Positions 29,737 to 37,328 of a stretch of DNA of 62,842 nucleotides are shown here, piece by piece (position 1 is the first letter of the stretch; every line of letters starts with the position of its first letter). The position numbers were made by a program, and so were the translations under genes. The notes beneath the pieces were generated by a model. The model did no database searches. It saw only the letters and a list, made by a program, of their open reading frames with translations, and had not been told where the DNA came from. Origin of the DNA: Mycobacterium nebraskense (GTDB lineage: Bacteria > Actinomycetota > Actinomycetes > Mycobacteriales > Mycobacteriaceae); NCBI RefSeq assembly GCF_002102255.1, contig NZ_LQPH01000010.1, forward strand, positions 1 through 62,842, written 5' to 3'.

Positions 29737-30139
29737 AATCCGCTGTGGTGGAGGTCGAAACGTTGATGAGGTGGCCGTGAGGGTCGCGCAGTAGCATCGA
29801 CCTTCTGCCCCACGGATGCGTTGTGGGCATCATCACCCAGGTCGCACCAAGGGTATTGATGCGCGAATATTCATCGTCGACGTCGGCGGCCGTGAAGTCG
29901 AGAATCATCTCGCCGTCGTGTGCCGCCAGGTCCGCCTCCTCTACGGCACGCGACGTACGGTCCTCGGTGAATCCGACTCGGGAAAATCCGACCGACGCCG
30001 GACCCGCCGGCATCTCGAGGTAATGGTCATTGAATGGCACCGAGACGCCCAACAGCGCCGCATAGAACGCGGCGATCGGTTCGATCGCTGCCGAGACGAA
30101 GCGCACCTGCGCCAGCTCGAGCCGCGGCTCTGGCGTCAT
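29726..30139 (-). CDS. VOC/glyoxalase-fold protein
   Basis: 137 residues (MTPEPRLELAQVRFVSAAIEP). A vicinal-oxygen-chelate fold with paired beta-alpha-beta-beta-beta units: AFYAALLGVSVPF in the first half, and ADVDDEYSRINTLGATW with LLRDPHGHLINV in the second. The substrate is unknown. Its ATG overlaps the upstream CMD-family gene, so it is expressed from the SigI-type promoter at 30720-30746. It converges on the CoA-transferase gene with an 11-bp overlap of the 3' ends. Confidence 0.82.
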   Translation of the reverse strand: MTPEPRLELAQVRFVSAAIEPIAAFYAALLGVSVPFNDHYLEMPAGPASVGFSRVGFTEDRTSRAVEEADLAAHDGEMILDFTAADVDDEYSRINTLGATWVMMPTTHPWGRRSMLLRDPHGHLINVSTSTTADFRR

Positions 30140-30678
30140 ACCGCAACCGGAACGTCGAGCTCGGTTTCCGCATAGTTGAGGAAGAAGGCGGTGAACACGG
30201 CCAGGCCCAGATACGCGAAGGCCTCCGCCAGCTGTTCGTCGCTCCAGCCGGCGTCGAGGGCCTTGCTCCACGTGGCATCCGCGACCTTCCCGCGGTTGGC
30301 GGCCGCCTCCCTGACCAGTCCGGCGATCGCGTCGATCTTGTCGTCGCCGGTGGCGCTTCCGGCACGCAATGCCGCGATCTGCTCGTCGGTCCATCCCGCC
30401 AGCTGCGCCAGCCGACTGGTGATCCCGACGACGTAGTCATTGCCGACGGCGCTGCCCGCCGCGAGCATGAGGCCGGCGGACAACTGCGGACCGAGTGTGC
30501 CGTGTTCGGCGGTCGCCGTGCGAAGCGATGTGTAGGAGATGAACACCGCTGGGGAGTGCGCCATCTGGGCATGCACATTCAGCGGGCGGCCGGTCGGCGA
30601 AAACTGGATAACGTGTTCCAGCAGCCCGCGGCAGGCGTGCGGTGCGTCGTCCACGGTGTGTGTGGGTATTCGGCTCAT
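30136..30678 (-). CDS. Carboxymuconolactone decarboxylase/AhpD-family protein (ECF41-associated)
   Basis: 180 residues from ATG 30678 (MSRIPTHTVDDAPHACRG) with GAGGTCG upstream. All-helical CMD/AhpD fold: LSAGLMLAAGSAVGNDYVVGIT, TDEQIAALRAG and a late FLNYAETELDVPV. The usual CxxC of AhpD peroxidase partners is absent (GSAVGNDY), so disulfide chemistry is doubtful. CMD-like genes are the hallmark neighbours of ECF41 sigma factors, and this one is divergent from the sigI-like gene. Its promoter matches the ECF41 consensus. It probably works in an oxidative or detoxification response. Confidence 0.85.
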   Translation of the reverse strand: MSRIPTHTVDDAPHACRGLLEHVIQFSPTGRPLNVHAQMAHSPAVFISYTSLRTATAEHGTLGPQLSAGLMLAAGSAVGNDYVVGITSRLAQLAGWTDEQIAALRAGSATGDDKIDAIAGLVREAAANRGKVADATWSKALDAGWSDEQLAEAFAYLGLAVFTAFFLNYAETELDVPVAV

Positions 30679-30719
30679 TTTTCGACCTCGTCTGATCGGT
30701 TTCGATGGGTGACTGCAAG

Positions 30720-30746
30720 GACGGCGCAGCGCCCCGAAATGTGACT
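30720..30746 (-). promoter_or_regulatory. ECF41-type promoter for the CMD-VOC operon
   Basis: On the minus strand AGTCACA (30746-30740), 16 bases, then CGTC (30723-30720). This matches the ECF41 consensus TGTCACA-N16-CGTC with one mismatch. It predicts a start about 35 bases before the ATG at 30678. Confidence 0.75.
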
Positions 30747-30759
30747 GCGGGGGCCGCAA

Positions 30760-30786
30760 TGTCACATTCGGCCGGTTCATCCCGTC
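30760..30786 (+). promoter_or_regulatory. ECF41-type promoter for sigI (autoregulation)
   Basis: TGTCACA (30760-30766), 16 bases, CGTC (30783-30786): an exact match to the ECF41 consensus. The sigI ATG at 30795 lies eight bases after CGTC, which predicts a leaderless mRNA and supports that start codon. Confidence 0.8.
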
Positions 30787-30794
30787 TTGAACTT

Positions 30795-31685
30795 ATGGAT
30801 GCTCAGGACGACCGGGTCAGCGGTGCGTGGAAGGCGAATCGCGCCTATCTGGTGGATCTCGCTTTCCGGATGCTGGGCGATGTCGGGACGGCCGAAGATG
30901 TGGTGCAGGAGGCATTCTTTCGGCTGCTGAAGGCACCGGTCGGTGGCATCAACGACGAGCGTGGCTGGCTGATCGTGGTGACCAGCCGGCTCTGCCTTGA
31001 CCACATGAAGGCGGCGTCGTCGCGTCGTGAACGCCCGCAAGACATCGCCGAACAACGACACGACCGCGATTTGTCAGCCATCGATCCCGCCGATCGAGTG
31101 ACCCTCGACGAGGAGGTTCGGCTGGCCCTGCTCATCATGCTCGAACGCCTCAGTCCCGCAGAGCGAGTGGTGTTCGTATTGCACGACGTCTTTCAAGTGC
31201 CCTTCGACACCATCGCCGCCACGGTCGGAAGCCACGCGCCCGCATGCCGGCAATTGGCGCATCGGGCCCGGCGCAAGATCGGCGGGTCTCGATCGGAAAG
31301 CTCGGCGGGCTCCGGTGTGGTGGAACCGGCCCAGCATCGTCTTATCTCCAGGGCATTCATCGAAGCATGTTCGACGGGTGACCTCGACGCGCTGATGGCT
31401 CTGTTGGATCGCGATGTCTCCGGTGAAATCGATGCACGCGGTGGTGTCATCGTCGTCGGCGCCCACCAAGTCGGCCTCAACATTCTGCGTTACTGGGGCC
31501 GGGCCGATACCGTCCTGGTCGCCCAACCGGTATGCGGTCAGCCCGCGATCCTGGCGTTCGTCAACCGCCGGCTTGCCGGTCTGCTGGCGCTGACGATCGA
31601 CGATCGGAGGATAACCAAAATCCATGTCCTCGTGCGTCCGTCGGCGCTCGACCCGTTGCGCGCCGAACTCGGCGGGGCGCGCTAG
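30795..31685 (+). CDS. sigI: ECF sigma factor SigI (ECF41-like, with SnoaL-like C-terminal domain)
   Basis: 296 residues from ATG 30795 (MDAQDDRVSGAWKANRAYL). In-frame starts at 30705 and 30759 lie upstream of or inside the predicted promoter and are unlikely. Sigma region 2 is YLVDLAFRMLGDVGTAEDVVQE. Region 4 is LSPAERVVFVLHDVFQVPF with a HTH to ~175. Residues ~190-296 form a SnoaL-like regulatory domain (FIEACSTGDLDALMALLDRDV), in place of a separate anti-sigma factor. The DGGGK-type motif appears only as DARGGVIVVG. Position after putB in Mtb order and size match Rv1189. It probably drives its own gene and both flanking operons. Confidence 0.88.
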   Translation: MDAQDDRVSGAWKANRAYLVDLAFRMLGDVGTAEDVVQEAFFRLLKAPVGGINDERGWLIVVTSRLCLDHMKAASSRRERPQDIAEQRHDRDLSAIDPADRVTLDEEVRLALLIMLERLSPAERVVFVLHDVFQVPFDTIAATVGSHAPACRQLAHRARRKIGGSRSESSAGSGVVEPAQHRLISRAFIEACSTGDLDALMALLDRDVSGEIDARGGVIVVGAHQVGLNILRYWGRADTVLVAQPVCGQPAILAFVNRRLAGLLALTIDDRRITKIHVLVRPSALDPLRAELGGAR

Positions 31686-31712
31686 CGTCACATAATTCCC
31701 GGTCTTTTCGTC
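31686..31712 (+). promoter_or_regulatory. Third ECF41-type promoter, upstream of the DUF385 gene
   Basis: CGTCACA (31686-31692), 16 bases, CGTC (31709-31712), one mismatch from the ECF41 consensus. The ATG at 31722 is nine bases further on, again predicting a leaderless transcript as for sigI. Confidence 0.7.
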
Positions 31713-31721
31713 CTTAGATAC

Positions 31722-32195
31722 ATGACTACGCCAGCACGACAACCACATTCGGAGACGACCAACGAACAGTTCGTCGCCGTAGGACCCTCGCGGACCGTCA
31801 GGCTGGTGATCAAGCCATTGACCAAACTGCTCAACCCGCTCGTCAAAACGGTCGCCGGACGACGTTTGGTCCCGATGATGGCCCGGGTTCAGCACGTCGG
31901 TCGCCGGTCCGGCACCGTCTACGTCACCCCGACGAGCGCCGCCGTCGCGGGCGACGCGATCGTGGTGCCGTTGTCGTTCGGCAACCGGTCGGATTGGGCG
32001 TGCAACGTACGGGCCGCGGGGCACTGCATCGTGCAGCTACGCGGCAGGCGCTATTACGCTGCGCAACCCCGATTCGTCGATGGGGTAGACGCAAAGCAGT
32101 TGGTGCACCAGGCGTTCAACGCCATCGAACGATTCGGATTCAAGCTGCTGGGCGTCAGGCAGTTCTTGCTGCTTCGCAGTCAAACCATCGGATGA
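31722..32195 (+). CDS. DUF385/Ddn-like F420-binding-fold protein
   Basis: 157 residues (MTTPARQPHSETTNEQFVAV). The core VQHVGRRSGTVYVTPTSAAVAGDAIVV and NVRAAGHCIVQLRGRRY pattern is that of the split-barrel flavin/F420 family that includes the nitroreductase Ddn. The exact activity is unknown. It lies directly downstream of an ECF41-type promoter and 13 bases before a hydrolase gene, so both may belong to the SigI regulon. Confidence 0.78.
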   Translation: MTTPARQPHSETTNEQFVAVGPSRTVRLVIKPLTKLLNPLVKTVAGRRLVPMMARVQHVGRRSGTVYVTPTSAAVAGDAIVVPLSFGNRSDWACNVRAAGHCIVQLRGRRYYAAQPRFVDGVDAKQLVHQAFNAIERFGFKLLGVRQFLLLRSQTIG

Positions 32196-32208
32196 AGGAG
32201 CTTTCCTC

Positions 32209-33081
32209 ATGAAAACACTTACGGTACTTGATCGCCCAAGCTGGCTACCGTCGTCGGCGTGGCCGTGGGAGACGTACGCGCTGAGTCAAGACCGAGGTCG
32301 CATCGCGGTCACCGATATCGGCGGCGGGCCGACCTTGTTATTCGTCCACGTCGGAAGCTGGAGCTTTGTTTGGCGTGATGTATTGCTGCGCCTACAAGAC
32401 AATTTTCGCTGCGTCGTTGTTGATGCACCCGGTTGCGGACTCAGCGACCGGTTGCCACTCCCGACGCTTGCCGAAGCGGGCGAGGCCGTCGCCGCCGTCA
32501 TCGATGCGCTGCAGCTGCGCGACGTTACGCTGGTTGCCCACGATCTCGGCGGGCCGGCCGGGTTTTTGGCCGCGGCGCGGCGCGCCGACCGAGTCGCGGC
32601 CCTGGCCGCGGTCAACTGTTTCGCGTGGACGCCCACGGGCCCGGCCTTCCGGGGCATGCTCGCCGCGATGGGGAGTGCCCCCGTCCGGGAGCTGGACGCC
32701 GCCACAGGCGTGCTCCCTCGCATAACGTCGACCAGCTTCGGGGTCGGCCGACACTGGAGCCGTGCGGACCGCGCGGTCTTCCGGGCAGGCATCGACGCGT
32801 CGGCGCGTCGCGCCTGGCACGCCTACTTCCGAGACGCGCGCGGCGCGCCCGAACTCTACGCAGAAGTCGACGCCGCTTTGCGGAATGACCTCACCGACCG
32901 GCCGCTGCTGACGGTCTTCGGCCAGTTCAACGATCCCCTGCGGTTTCAGCCGCGTTGGAAGGCATTGTTCCCAGCAGCGCGCCAGTTGAAGGTCCGCCGC
33001 GGCAACCACTTTCCGATGTGCGACGACCCCGACTTGGTGGCCGCGGCCCTGACGTCATTTGTTCGGCCGCCACACTCCTAG
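32209..33081 (+). CDS. Alpha/beta hydrolase
   Basis: 290 residues (MKTLTVLDRPSWLPSSAWPW) with AAGGAG upstream of the ATG. Haloalkane dehalogenase/epoxide hydrolase-like alpha/beta fold: LLFVHVGSWSFVWRD (oxyanion region), DAPGCGLSDRLPLP, and the nucleophile elbow VAHDLGGPAG with Asp. The late His is in RRGNHFPMCDDPD. An Asp nucleophile suggests dehalogenase or epoxide hydrolase chemistry. It corresponds in position to Mtb Rv1190 and is 13 bases downstream of the DUF385 gene. Confidence 0.85.
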   Translation: MKTLTVLDRPSWLPSSAWPWETYALSQDRGRIAVTDIGGGPTLLFVHVGSWSFVWRDVLLRLQDNFRCVVVDAPGCGLSDRLPLPTLAEAGEAVAAVIDALQLRDVTLVAHDLGGPAGFLAAARRADRVAALAAVNCFAWTPTGPAFRGMLAAMGSAPVRELDAATGVLPRITSTSFGVGRHWSRADRAVFRAGIDASARRAWHAYFRDARGAPELYAEVDAALRNDLTDRPLLTVFGQFNDPLRFQPRWKALFPAARQLKVRRGNHFPMCDDPDLVAAALTSFVRPPHS

Positions 33082-33139
33082 CCGCCTCTCGGGCCCGTGA
33101 GCCTTTGGTAAACCGGGTGTCACATGCAAGGCTGCTGAC

Positions 33140-34048
33140 ATGGTCATCGAGATCGCCCGCCCCAAGCTCGAAGGAAACGTCGCCGTCGGCGAGGACCGCC
33201 AGATCGGATTCGCCGAATTCGGTGACCCGCAGGGCCGGGCGTTCTTCTGGCTGCACGGCACCCCCGGCGCCCGCCGCCAGATTCCCACCGAGGCCCGCCT
33301 CTACGCCGAGAACCACAAGATCCGCCTGATCGGCCTCGACCGCCCCGGGATCGGCTCGTCGACACCGCACCGGTACGAGAACATCCGGGCGTTCGGCGAC
33401 GACTTGCGCACGATCGCGGACACGCTGGGCATCGACAACATGGCCGTCATCGGCCTGTCCGGCGGCGGTCCGTACGCGCTCGCGTCCGCCGCGGTGCTGC
33501 ACGACCGGGTCGTCGCGGCCGGCGTCCTCGGCGGCGTCGCGCCCTTCCTCGGCGACGAGGGGATCACCAGCGGCTTGATGAACCTGGGCAAGCGGGTGGC
33601 GCCGCTGCTGCGGCTGGGGGGCGACCCGCTGCGGATCGGCGCGAGCCTGGTGGTCCGGATGATCCGTCCGGTCGCGAATCCCGCGCTGTATCTGTACGCC
33701 GCGATATCGCCCGAGGCCGATCGGCGCCTGCTGACCCGGCCCGAGTTCGGAGCCATGTTCCTCGACGACCTGCTCAACGGCAGCCGCAAGCAGCTGGCGG
33801 CCCCGTTCAACGACATCATCCTGTTCACCCGGGACTGGGGATTCCGGCTCGACGAGGTCAAGGTCCCGGTGCGCTGGTGGCACGGCGACAGCGACCACAT
33901 CGTCCCGTTCGCGCACGGCGAGCACGTCGTGTCGTTGCTGCCCGACGCCGAGCTTTTCGTGCTGCCCGGTGAAAGCCACCTCGCGGGGCTGGGCCGCGGC
34001 GAGGAGATCCTGTCCACGCTGACGAAGATCTGGGACGAGCAGCACTGA
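33140..34048 (+). CDS. Alpha/beta hydrolase
   Basis: 302 residues (MVIEIARPKLEGNVAVGEDR). Alpha/beta hydrolase with HGTPGARRQIP (oxyanion), LDRPGIGSSTP, nucleophile elbow GLSGGGPYALASA (Ser), Asp in WHGDSDHIVPF and His in PGESHLAGL: a complete Ser-Asp-His triad. Corresponds in order and size to Mtb Rv1191. TGTCACA lies just upstream at 33118 but without a matching CGTC, so I do not assign it to the SigI regulon. Confidence 0.88.
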   Translation: MVIEIARPKLEGNVAVGEDRQIGFAEFGDPQGRAFFWLHGTPGARRQIPTEARLYAENHKIRLIGLDRPGIGSSTPHRYENIRAFGDDLRTIADTLGIDNMAVIGLSGGGPYALASAAVLHDRVVAAGVLGGVAPFLGDEGITSGLMNLGKRVAPLLRLGGDPLRIGASLVVRMIRPVANPALYLYAAISPEADRRLLTRPEFGAMFLDDLLNGSRKQLAAPFNDIILFTRDWGFRLDEVKVPVRWWHGDSDHIVPFAHGEHVVSLLPDAELFVLPGESHLAGLGRGEEILSTLTKIWDEQH

Positions 34049-34069
34049 CGCTGCGGGAGTGGGTGTCAC

Positions 34070-35308
34070 CTACATCAAGGTGGCAATGCGTGATCGAAGC
34101 ATCTCGGACAGCAATTCGGTTTGGCGCTCGCCAAACCCGATCTCGTTGCAGCGCTCTGGCCATTGGGCTGCCGCATCGACGATGTCGTCGATCATGTTGG
34201 CAGGCGCCCGTTTGCGTAGACCAAGTAGGGCCGCTGATTCCAAGAAATGGTTGCGGTTCAAGCGATTTGCGCGCCCATAGAGCGGCAGCGCCATTGGGTC
34301 GCGCCATCCGGTGTAGGGCTGCGTTGTGAGCAGGTCATATGCGGGTGTTGGCCGCCAAAAGCCGTCCGGGCAATAAATTGACAGATTCTTGCCATGCAGG
34401 TCCCCATTGCCGATAAGCCAGGAGAACACCACAATCCGCAGGAGCTCGAGGGCGGCCGCAGCCCGCGAACCTCCGCCGCGCGCGCAGTTGTCAGCCAACG
34501 TTGCGATTGCCGTCTGGGCGTGGATGCGGTATTTCGCGGCCGGGTAGACGGCGGCGACTTGGCACGCATCCTCCTGAGCGATCCGGACGTCGCCCTGGCG
34601 GTCAAATCGGTCGACCAACAGTGCGCTTCGTCCGTGCGCGTCGTGGATTAGTTGCGTTCTGGCCGCGCGCAGTCCGCAATCGACCGCCATCTGCATAAAG
34701 AAGTGTTCGTTTTCGACGAGTCGAGGAAATCCCGTCGGTGGATTCAACTTGAGGATGGCCGGCCCCGTTTGAGTTCTCGTGGGTGTCGACCACATAGCAG
34801 CACTGACTTTGGGTTGAACTCCCGAAAGTCCGACGGGATCGGCTTCGACAGAGCCAGTGAGGCGTCTGAAAACCGCCTGGAAGTCAGTGTCTTGCGCGGG
34901 GACGAACATCGGCTCGCGTTCTGGAGGCGTGGCGCCGGCAGGTACAACGCGAACGTTCCCGATGGTGTCGGCGCCGATGGCAAGAAGAAGGGTGAAATGG
35001 TCGTCCACCGATGTTTTGGTCGACGATGTCACCACCCCTAGTCGGACGCCTTCGGGCAACAATCCGGCAAAGAACGGCGGAACCGCGCCGCCGGTAGTTG
35101 TGAGCGGGTATTGCCCGTCCACCGGAAGAGACCAGGACACCGAATGGGTGCGGATAGTCAGCGCGGTTGGTCTCGGGTCCACTGGCTCCGGGTCGTGGTA
35201 GTCAAACCGGATCTGGTCGCCGGCCAGACGAGCTAGGTTGGCGACGACCTTATCGTCGAGGTAGACGTCGGCTTCTCCGACTTCTCGAAGGTCGGATGGT
35301 CGGATCAT
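34070..35308 (-). CDS. hipA: HipA-family serine/threonine kinase toxin
   Basis: 412 residues (MIRPSDLREVGEADVYLDDK). Full-length HipA architecture: N-terminal subdomain with PFFAGLLPEGVRLGV, the nucleotide-binding loop GLSGVQPKVSA, ENEHFFMQMA, LLVDRFDR, EDACQVAAVYPAAKY, the catalytic loop WLIGNGDLHGKNLSIY and metal-binding PAYDLLTTQPY. In E. coli HipA phosphorylates GltX to cause persistence; the target here is unknown. It overlaps hipB by ATGA, the classical type II toxin-antitoxin order (antitoxin first). I recall no such module at this place in Mtb (between Rv1191 and fadD36), which suggests insertion. Confidence 0.92.
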   Translation of the reverse strand: MIRPSDLREVGEADVYLDDKVVANLARLAGDQIRFDYHDPEPVDPRPTALTIRTHSVSWSLPVDGQYPLTTTGGAVPPFFAGLLPEGVRLGVVTSSTKTSVDDHFTLLLAIGADTIGNVRVVPAGATPPEREPMFVPAQDTDFQAVFRRLTGSVEADPVGLSGVQPKVSAAMWSTPTRTQTGPAILKLNPPTGFPRLVENEHFFMQMAVDCGLRAARTQLIHDAHGRSALLVDRFDRQGDVRIAQEDACQVAAVYPAAKYRIHAQTAIATLADNCARGGGSRAAAALELLRIVVFSWLIGNGDLHGKNLSIYCPDGFWRPTPAYDLLTTQPYTGWRDPMALPLYGRANRLNRNHFLESAALLGLRKRAPANMIDDIVDAAAQWPERCNEIGFGERQTELLSEMLRSRIATLM

Positions 35309-35604
35309 GCCGGTGCGGGGCCAGCGTCGTCGGCGGTCGTCACGCCCAGCCGAAGCCCCAGTACTTCGGCTATCTCGACCAGCGATGCGAGCTTCACCGA
35401 TCCGGTGGCGTATTCGAGGGCTTGGACGCTGTATCTCGAGACGCCCGAGAGGTCGGCCAAGAGTTGCTGGGTAAGCCCCAGTTGAAGTCGCCTCGCGGCG
35501 AAAAGTTGCCCTATGCGTGTTATTTCAGGCAGAGGTGAGCGGGGCGGCGGGCTCGTCCTGCGAGGGCCTCGCGCACTACTCCCAACGCGTGATTTTTCAG
35601 GCAT
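35305..35604 (-). CDS. hipB: HipB-type XRE antitoxin
   Basis: 99 residues from ATG 35604 (MPEKSRVGSSARG), with AGAAGG seven bases before it. The ATG at 35640 would add 12 residues without support. The XRE helix-turn-helix is RRLQLGLTQQLLADLSGVSRYSVQALE, followed by a short C-terminal helix. It should bind HipA and repress the operon. The start codon itself lies in the first of three operator-like sequences spaced 61 bp apart. A basic, Pro/Arg-rich N-terminal arm of about 35 residues before the HTH is longer than in E. coli HipB. Confidence 0.88.
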   Translation of the reverse strand: MPEKSRVGSSARGPRRTSPPPRSPLPEITRIGQLFAARRLQLGLTQQLLADLSGVSRYSVQALEYATGSVKLASLVEIAEVLGLRLGVTTADDAGPAPA

Positions 35605-35728
35605 AAGAGGCCTTCTCTGCTGGCAAAGCTTTCCCGGCACACGTTATGCATAATTTTTCATGCATAGAACCATGGTGGGCGACCGCATAGCGTTTGTCAA
35701 GGCATAATGCTCGATTTCTCAGGCATTA
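35593..35728. promoter_or_regulatory. hipBA operator array: three half-sites at exact 61-bp spacing
   Basis: TTTTTCAGGCATAA (35593), TTTTTCATGCATAG (35654) and TTTCTCAGGCATTA (35715) recur exactly 61 bp apart. The middle one completes a perfect dyad TATGCAT-N8-ATGCATA at 35645-35666. The last completes TAATGC-N12-GCATTA at 35705-35728. The first overlaps the hipB start codon. The array extends to 45 bases before the FadD36 start. Confidence 0.75.
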
Positions 35729-35772
35729 GCACTGCCGACTGTCGCACTGCCGCGTCCGGGTAACCTGCTCAC

Positions 35773-37206
35773 GTGCTGCTGGCGTCCCTGAACCCCGCGG
35801 CGGTCACCGCCACCGACATCTCCGACGCGGTACGCATCGACGGCGCCGTGTTGAGCCGCAGCGACCTGGTCGGCGCCGCCACGTCGGTGGCCGAGCGGGT
35901 CGCCGGTGCAGACCGGGTCGCGATCCTGGCCACGCCCACCTCGGCGACCGTGCTTGCGGTGACCGGGTGCCTGATCGCCGGCGTGCCCTTCGTCCCGGTG
36001 CCGGCCGACGTCGGCGCGGCCGAACGCCGGCACATGCTCACCGATTCGCGGGTGCGGGCGTGGCTCGGCCCCGTGCCGGATGAGCTGGAAGGGCTGCCGC
36101 ACATCCCGGTGCGATTGCACGCCCGGTCCTGGCACCGCTACCCCGAGCCGTCGCCCGACGCCACCGCGATGGTCATCTACACCTCGGGCACCACCGGCCT
36201 GCCCAAGGGTGTGGTGCTGAGCCGGCGGGCGATCGCCGCCGACCTCGATGCCCTGGCGGAGGCCTGGCAGTGGACGGCCGACGACGTGTTGGTGCACGGG
36301 TTGCCGCTGTTTCATGTGCACGGGCTGGTGCTGGGATTGCTCGGGTCGCTGCGGGTAGGAAATCGGTTCGTGCACACCGGAAAACCGACGCCGGCGGGCT
36401 ACGCATCGGCCGGGACGGCACACGGAGGAACGTTGTATTTCGGTGTCCCCACGGTGTGGTCGCGGGTCGCCTCCGACGAGGACGCCGCGAGGGCGCTGCG
36501 CCCGGCGCGGCTGCTGGTCTCCGGGAGCGCGCCGCTGCCGGTGCCGGTGTTCGACCGGCTCGCCCAGCTCACCGGGCATCAGCCCATCGAACGGTACGGC
36601 GCCTCCGAATCGCTGATCACCCTGTCGACCCGCGCGGACGGCGAGCGACGCGCCGGGTGGGTGGGCCTACCGCTCACCGGCGTGCAGACCAGGCTGCTCG
36701 ACGACACCGGCGGGGCGGTGCCAAACGACGGGGAAACCGTTGGGCGCCTTGAGGTTCGGGGCCCGATGATGTTCGACGGTTACCTGAACCGTCCCGACGC
36801 CACCGCCGAGGCTTTCGACGCCGACGGCTGGTATCGCACCGGCGATGTCGCGGTCATCGACGGCGGGGGGATGCACCGCATCGTGGGCCGCGAGTCGGTC
36901 GACCTGATCAAGTCCGGCGGCTACCGGATCGGCGCCGGCGAAATCGAAACGGCGCTGCTCGGGCATCCCGGGGTGCAGGAGGCCGCGGTGGTCGGCATGC
37001 CGGACCAGGACCTGGGCCAGCGCATTGTCGCGTTCGTTGTCCTCTCGGGGTCCGGCGCCGCCGAACCCAAAGCCGACGACCTGATCAACCATGTCGCGCA
37101 ACAGCTTTCGGTGCACAAACGGCCGCGCGAGGTGCGCCTCGTTGATGCGTTGCCCCGCAACGCGATGGGCAAGGTGCTGAAGAAGCAGTTGCTGGCCGAC
37201 GGCTGA
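35773..37206 (+). CDS. fadD36: Acyl-CoA ligase FadD36
   Basis: 477 residues from GTG 35773 (MLLASLNPAAVTATDISDAV). Adenylate-forming enzyme: MVIYTSGTTGLPKGVVLSRR, ERYGASESLITL, WYRTGDVAVIDGGG, and the C-terminal KSGGYRIGAGEIE with PRNAMGKVLKK including the catalytic Lys. It makes acyl-CoA. Similarity in size and N-terminus to Mtb Rv1193 supports the symbol. Substrates are probably short or dicarboxylic acids (malonyl-CoA synthetase-like), which is inference. It is divergent from hipBA, with the HipB operators lying in its promoter region. Confidence 0.88.
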   Translation: MLLASLNPAAVTATDISDAVRIDGAVLSRSDLVGAATSVAERVAGADRVAILATPTSATVLAVTGCLIAGVPFVPVPADVGAAERRHMLTDSRVRAWLGPVPDELEGLPHIPVRLHARSWHRYPEPSPDATAMVIYTSGTTGLPKGVVLSRRAIAADLDALAEAWQWTADDVLVHGLPLFHVHGLVLGLLGSLRVGNRFVHTGKPTPAGYASAGTAHGGTLYFGVPTVWSRVASDEDAARALRPARLLVSGSAPLPVPVFDRLAQLTGHQPIERYGASESLITLSTRADGERRAGWVGLPLTGVQTRLLDDTGGAVPNDGETVGRLEVRGPMMFDGYLNRPDATAEAFDADGWYRTGDVAVIDGGGMHRIVGRESVDLIKSGGYRIGAGEIETALLGHPGVQEAAVVGMPDQDLGQRIVAFVVLSGSGAAEPKADDLINHVAQQLSVHKRPREVRLVDALPRNAMGKVLKKQLLADG

Positions 37207-37328
37207 CCCCGTCGGCCGCTGCGCCCATGACACCCAGCAAGTTGCCAGCTCCGGCGCCGGGCGTGACCGTGAAGCTTCACCTACCGTCGTAACCGTGTAT
37301 CGATGCGACCGGACAATGAGCGGCCCCC

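Noticed and set aside
30738..30768. AATGTGAC...GTCACATT dyad as a CRP site
   Set aside because: Half-sites are 11 bp too far apart for TGTGA-N6-TCACA, and each is fully explained as the -35 element of an ECF41-type promoter.
30705..30794. N-terminal extension of SigI from 30705 or 30759
   Set aside because: It would overlap the exact ECF41 promoter; the ATG at 30795 begins at the expected transcription start and matches the family's beginning.
33118..33124. TGTCACA upstream of the second hydrolase as a fourth SigI promoter
   Set aside because: No CGTC at 16-base spacing; only the -35-like half is present.
35605..35640. ATG 35640 as the hipB start
   Set aside because: No ribosome site and no similarity in the extra residues; ATG 35604 has AGAAGG at good spacing.
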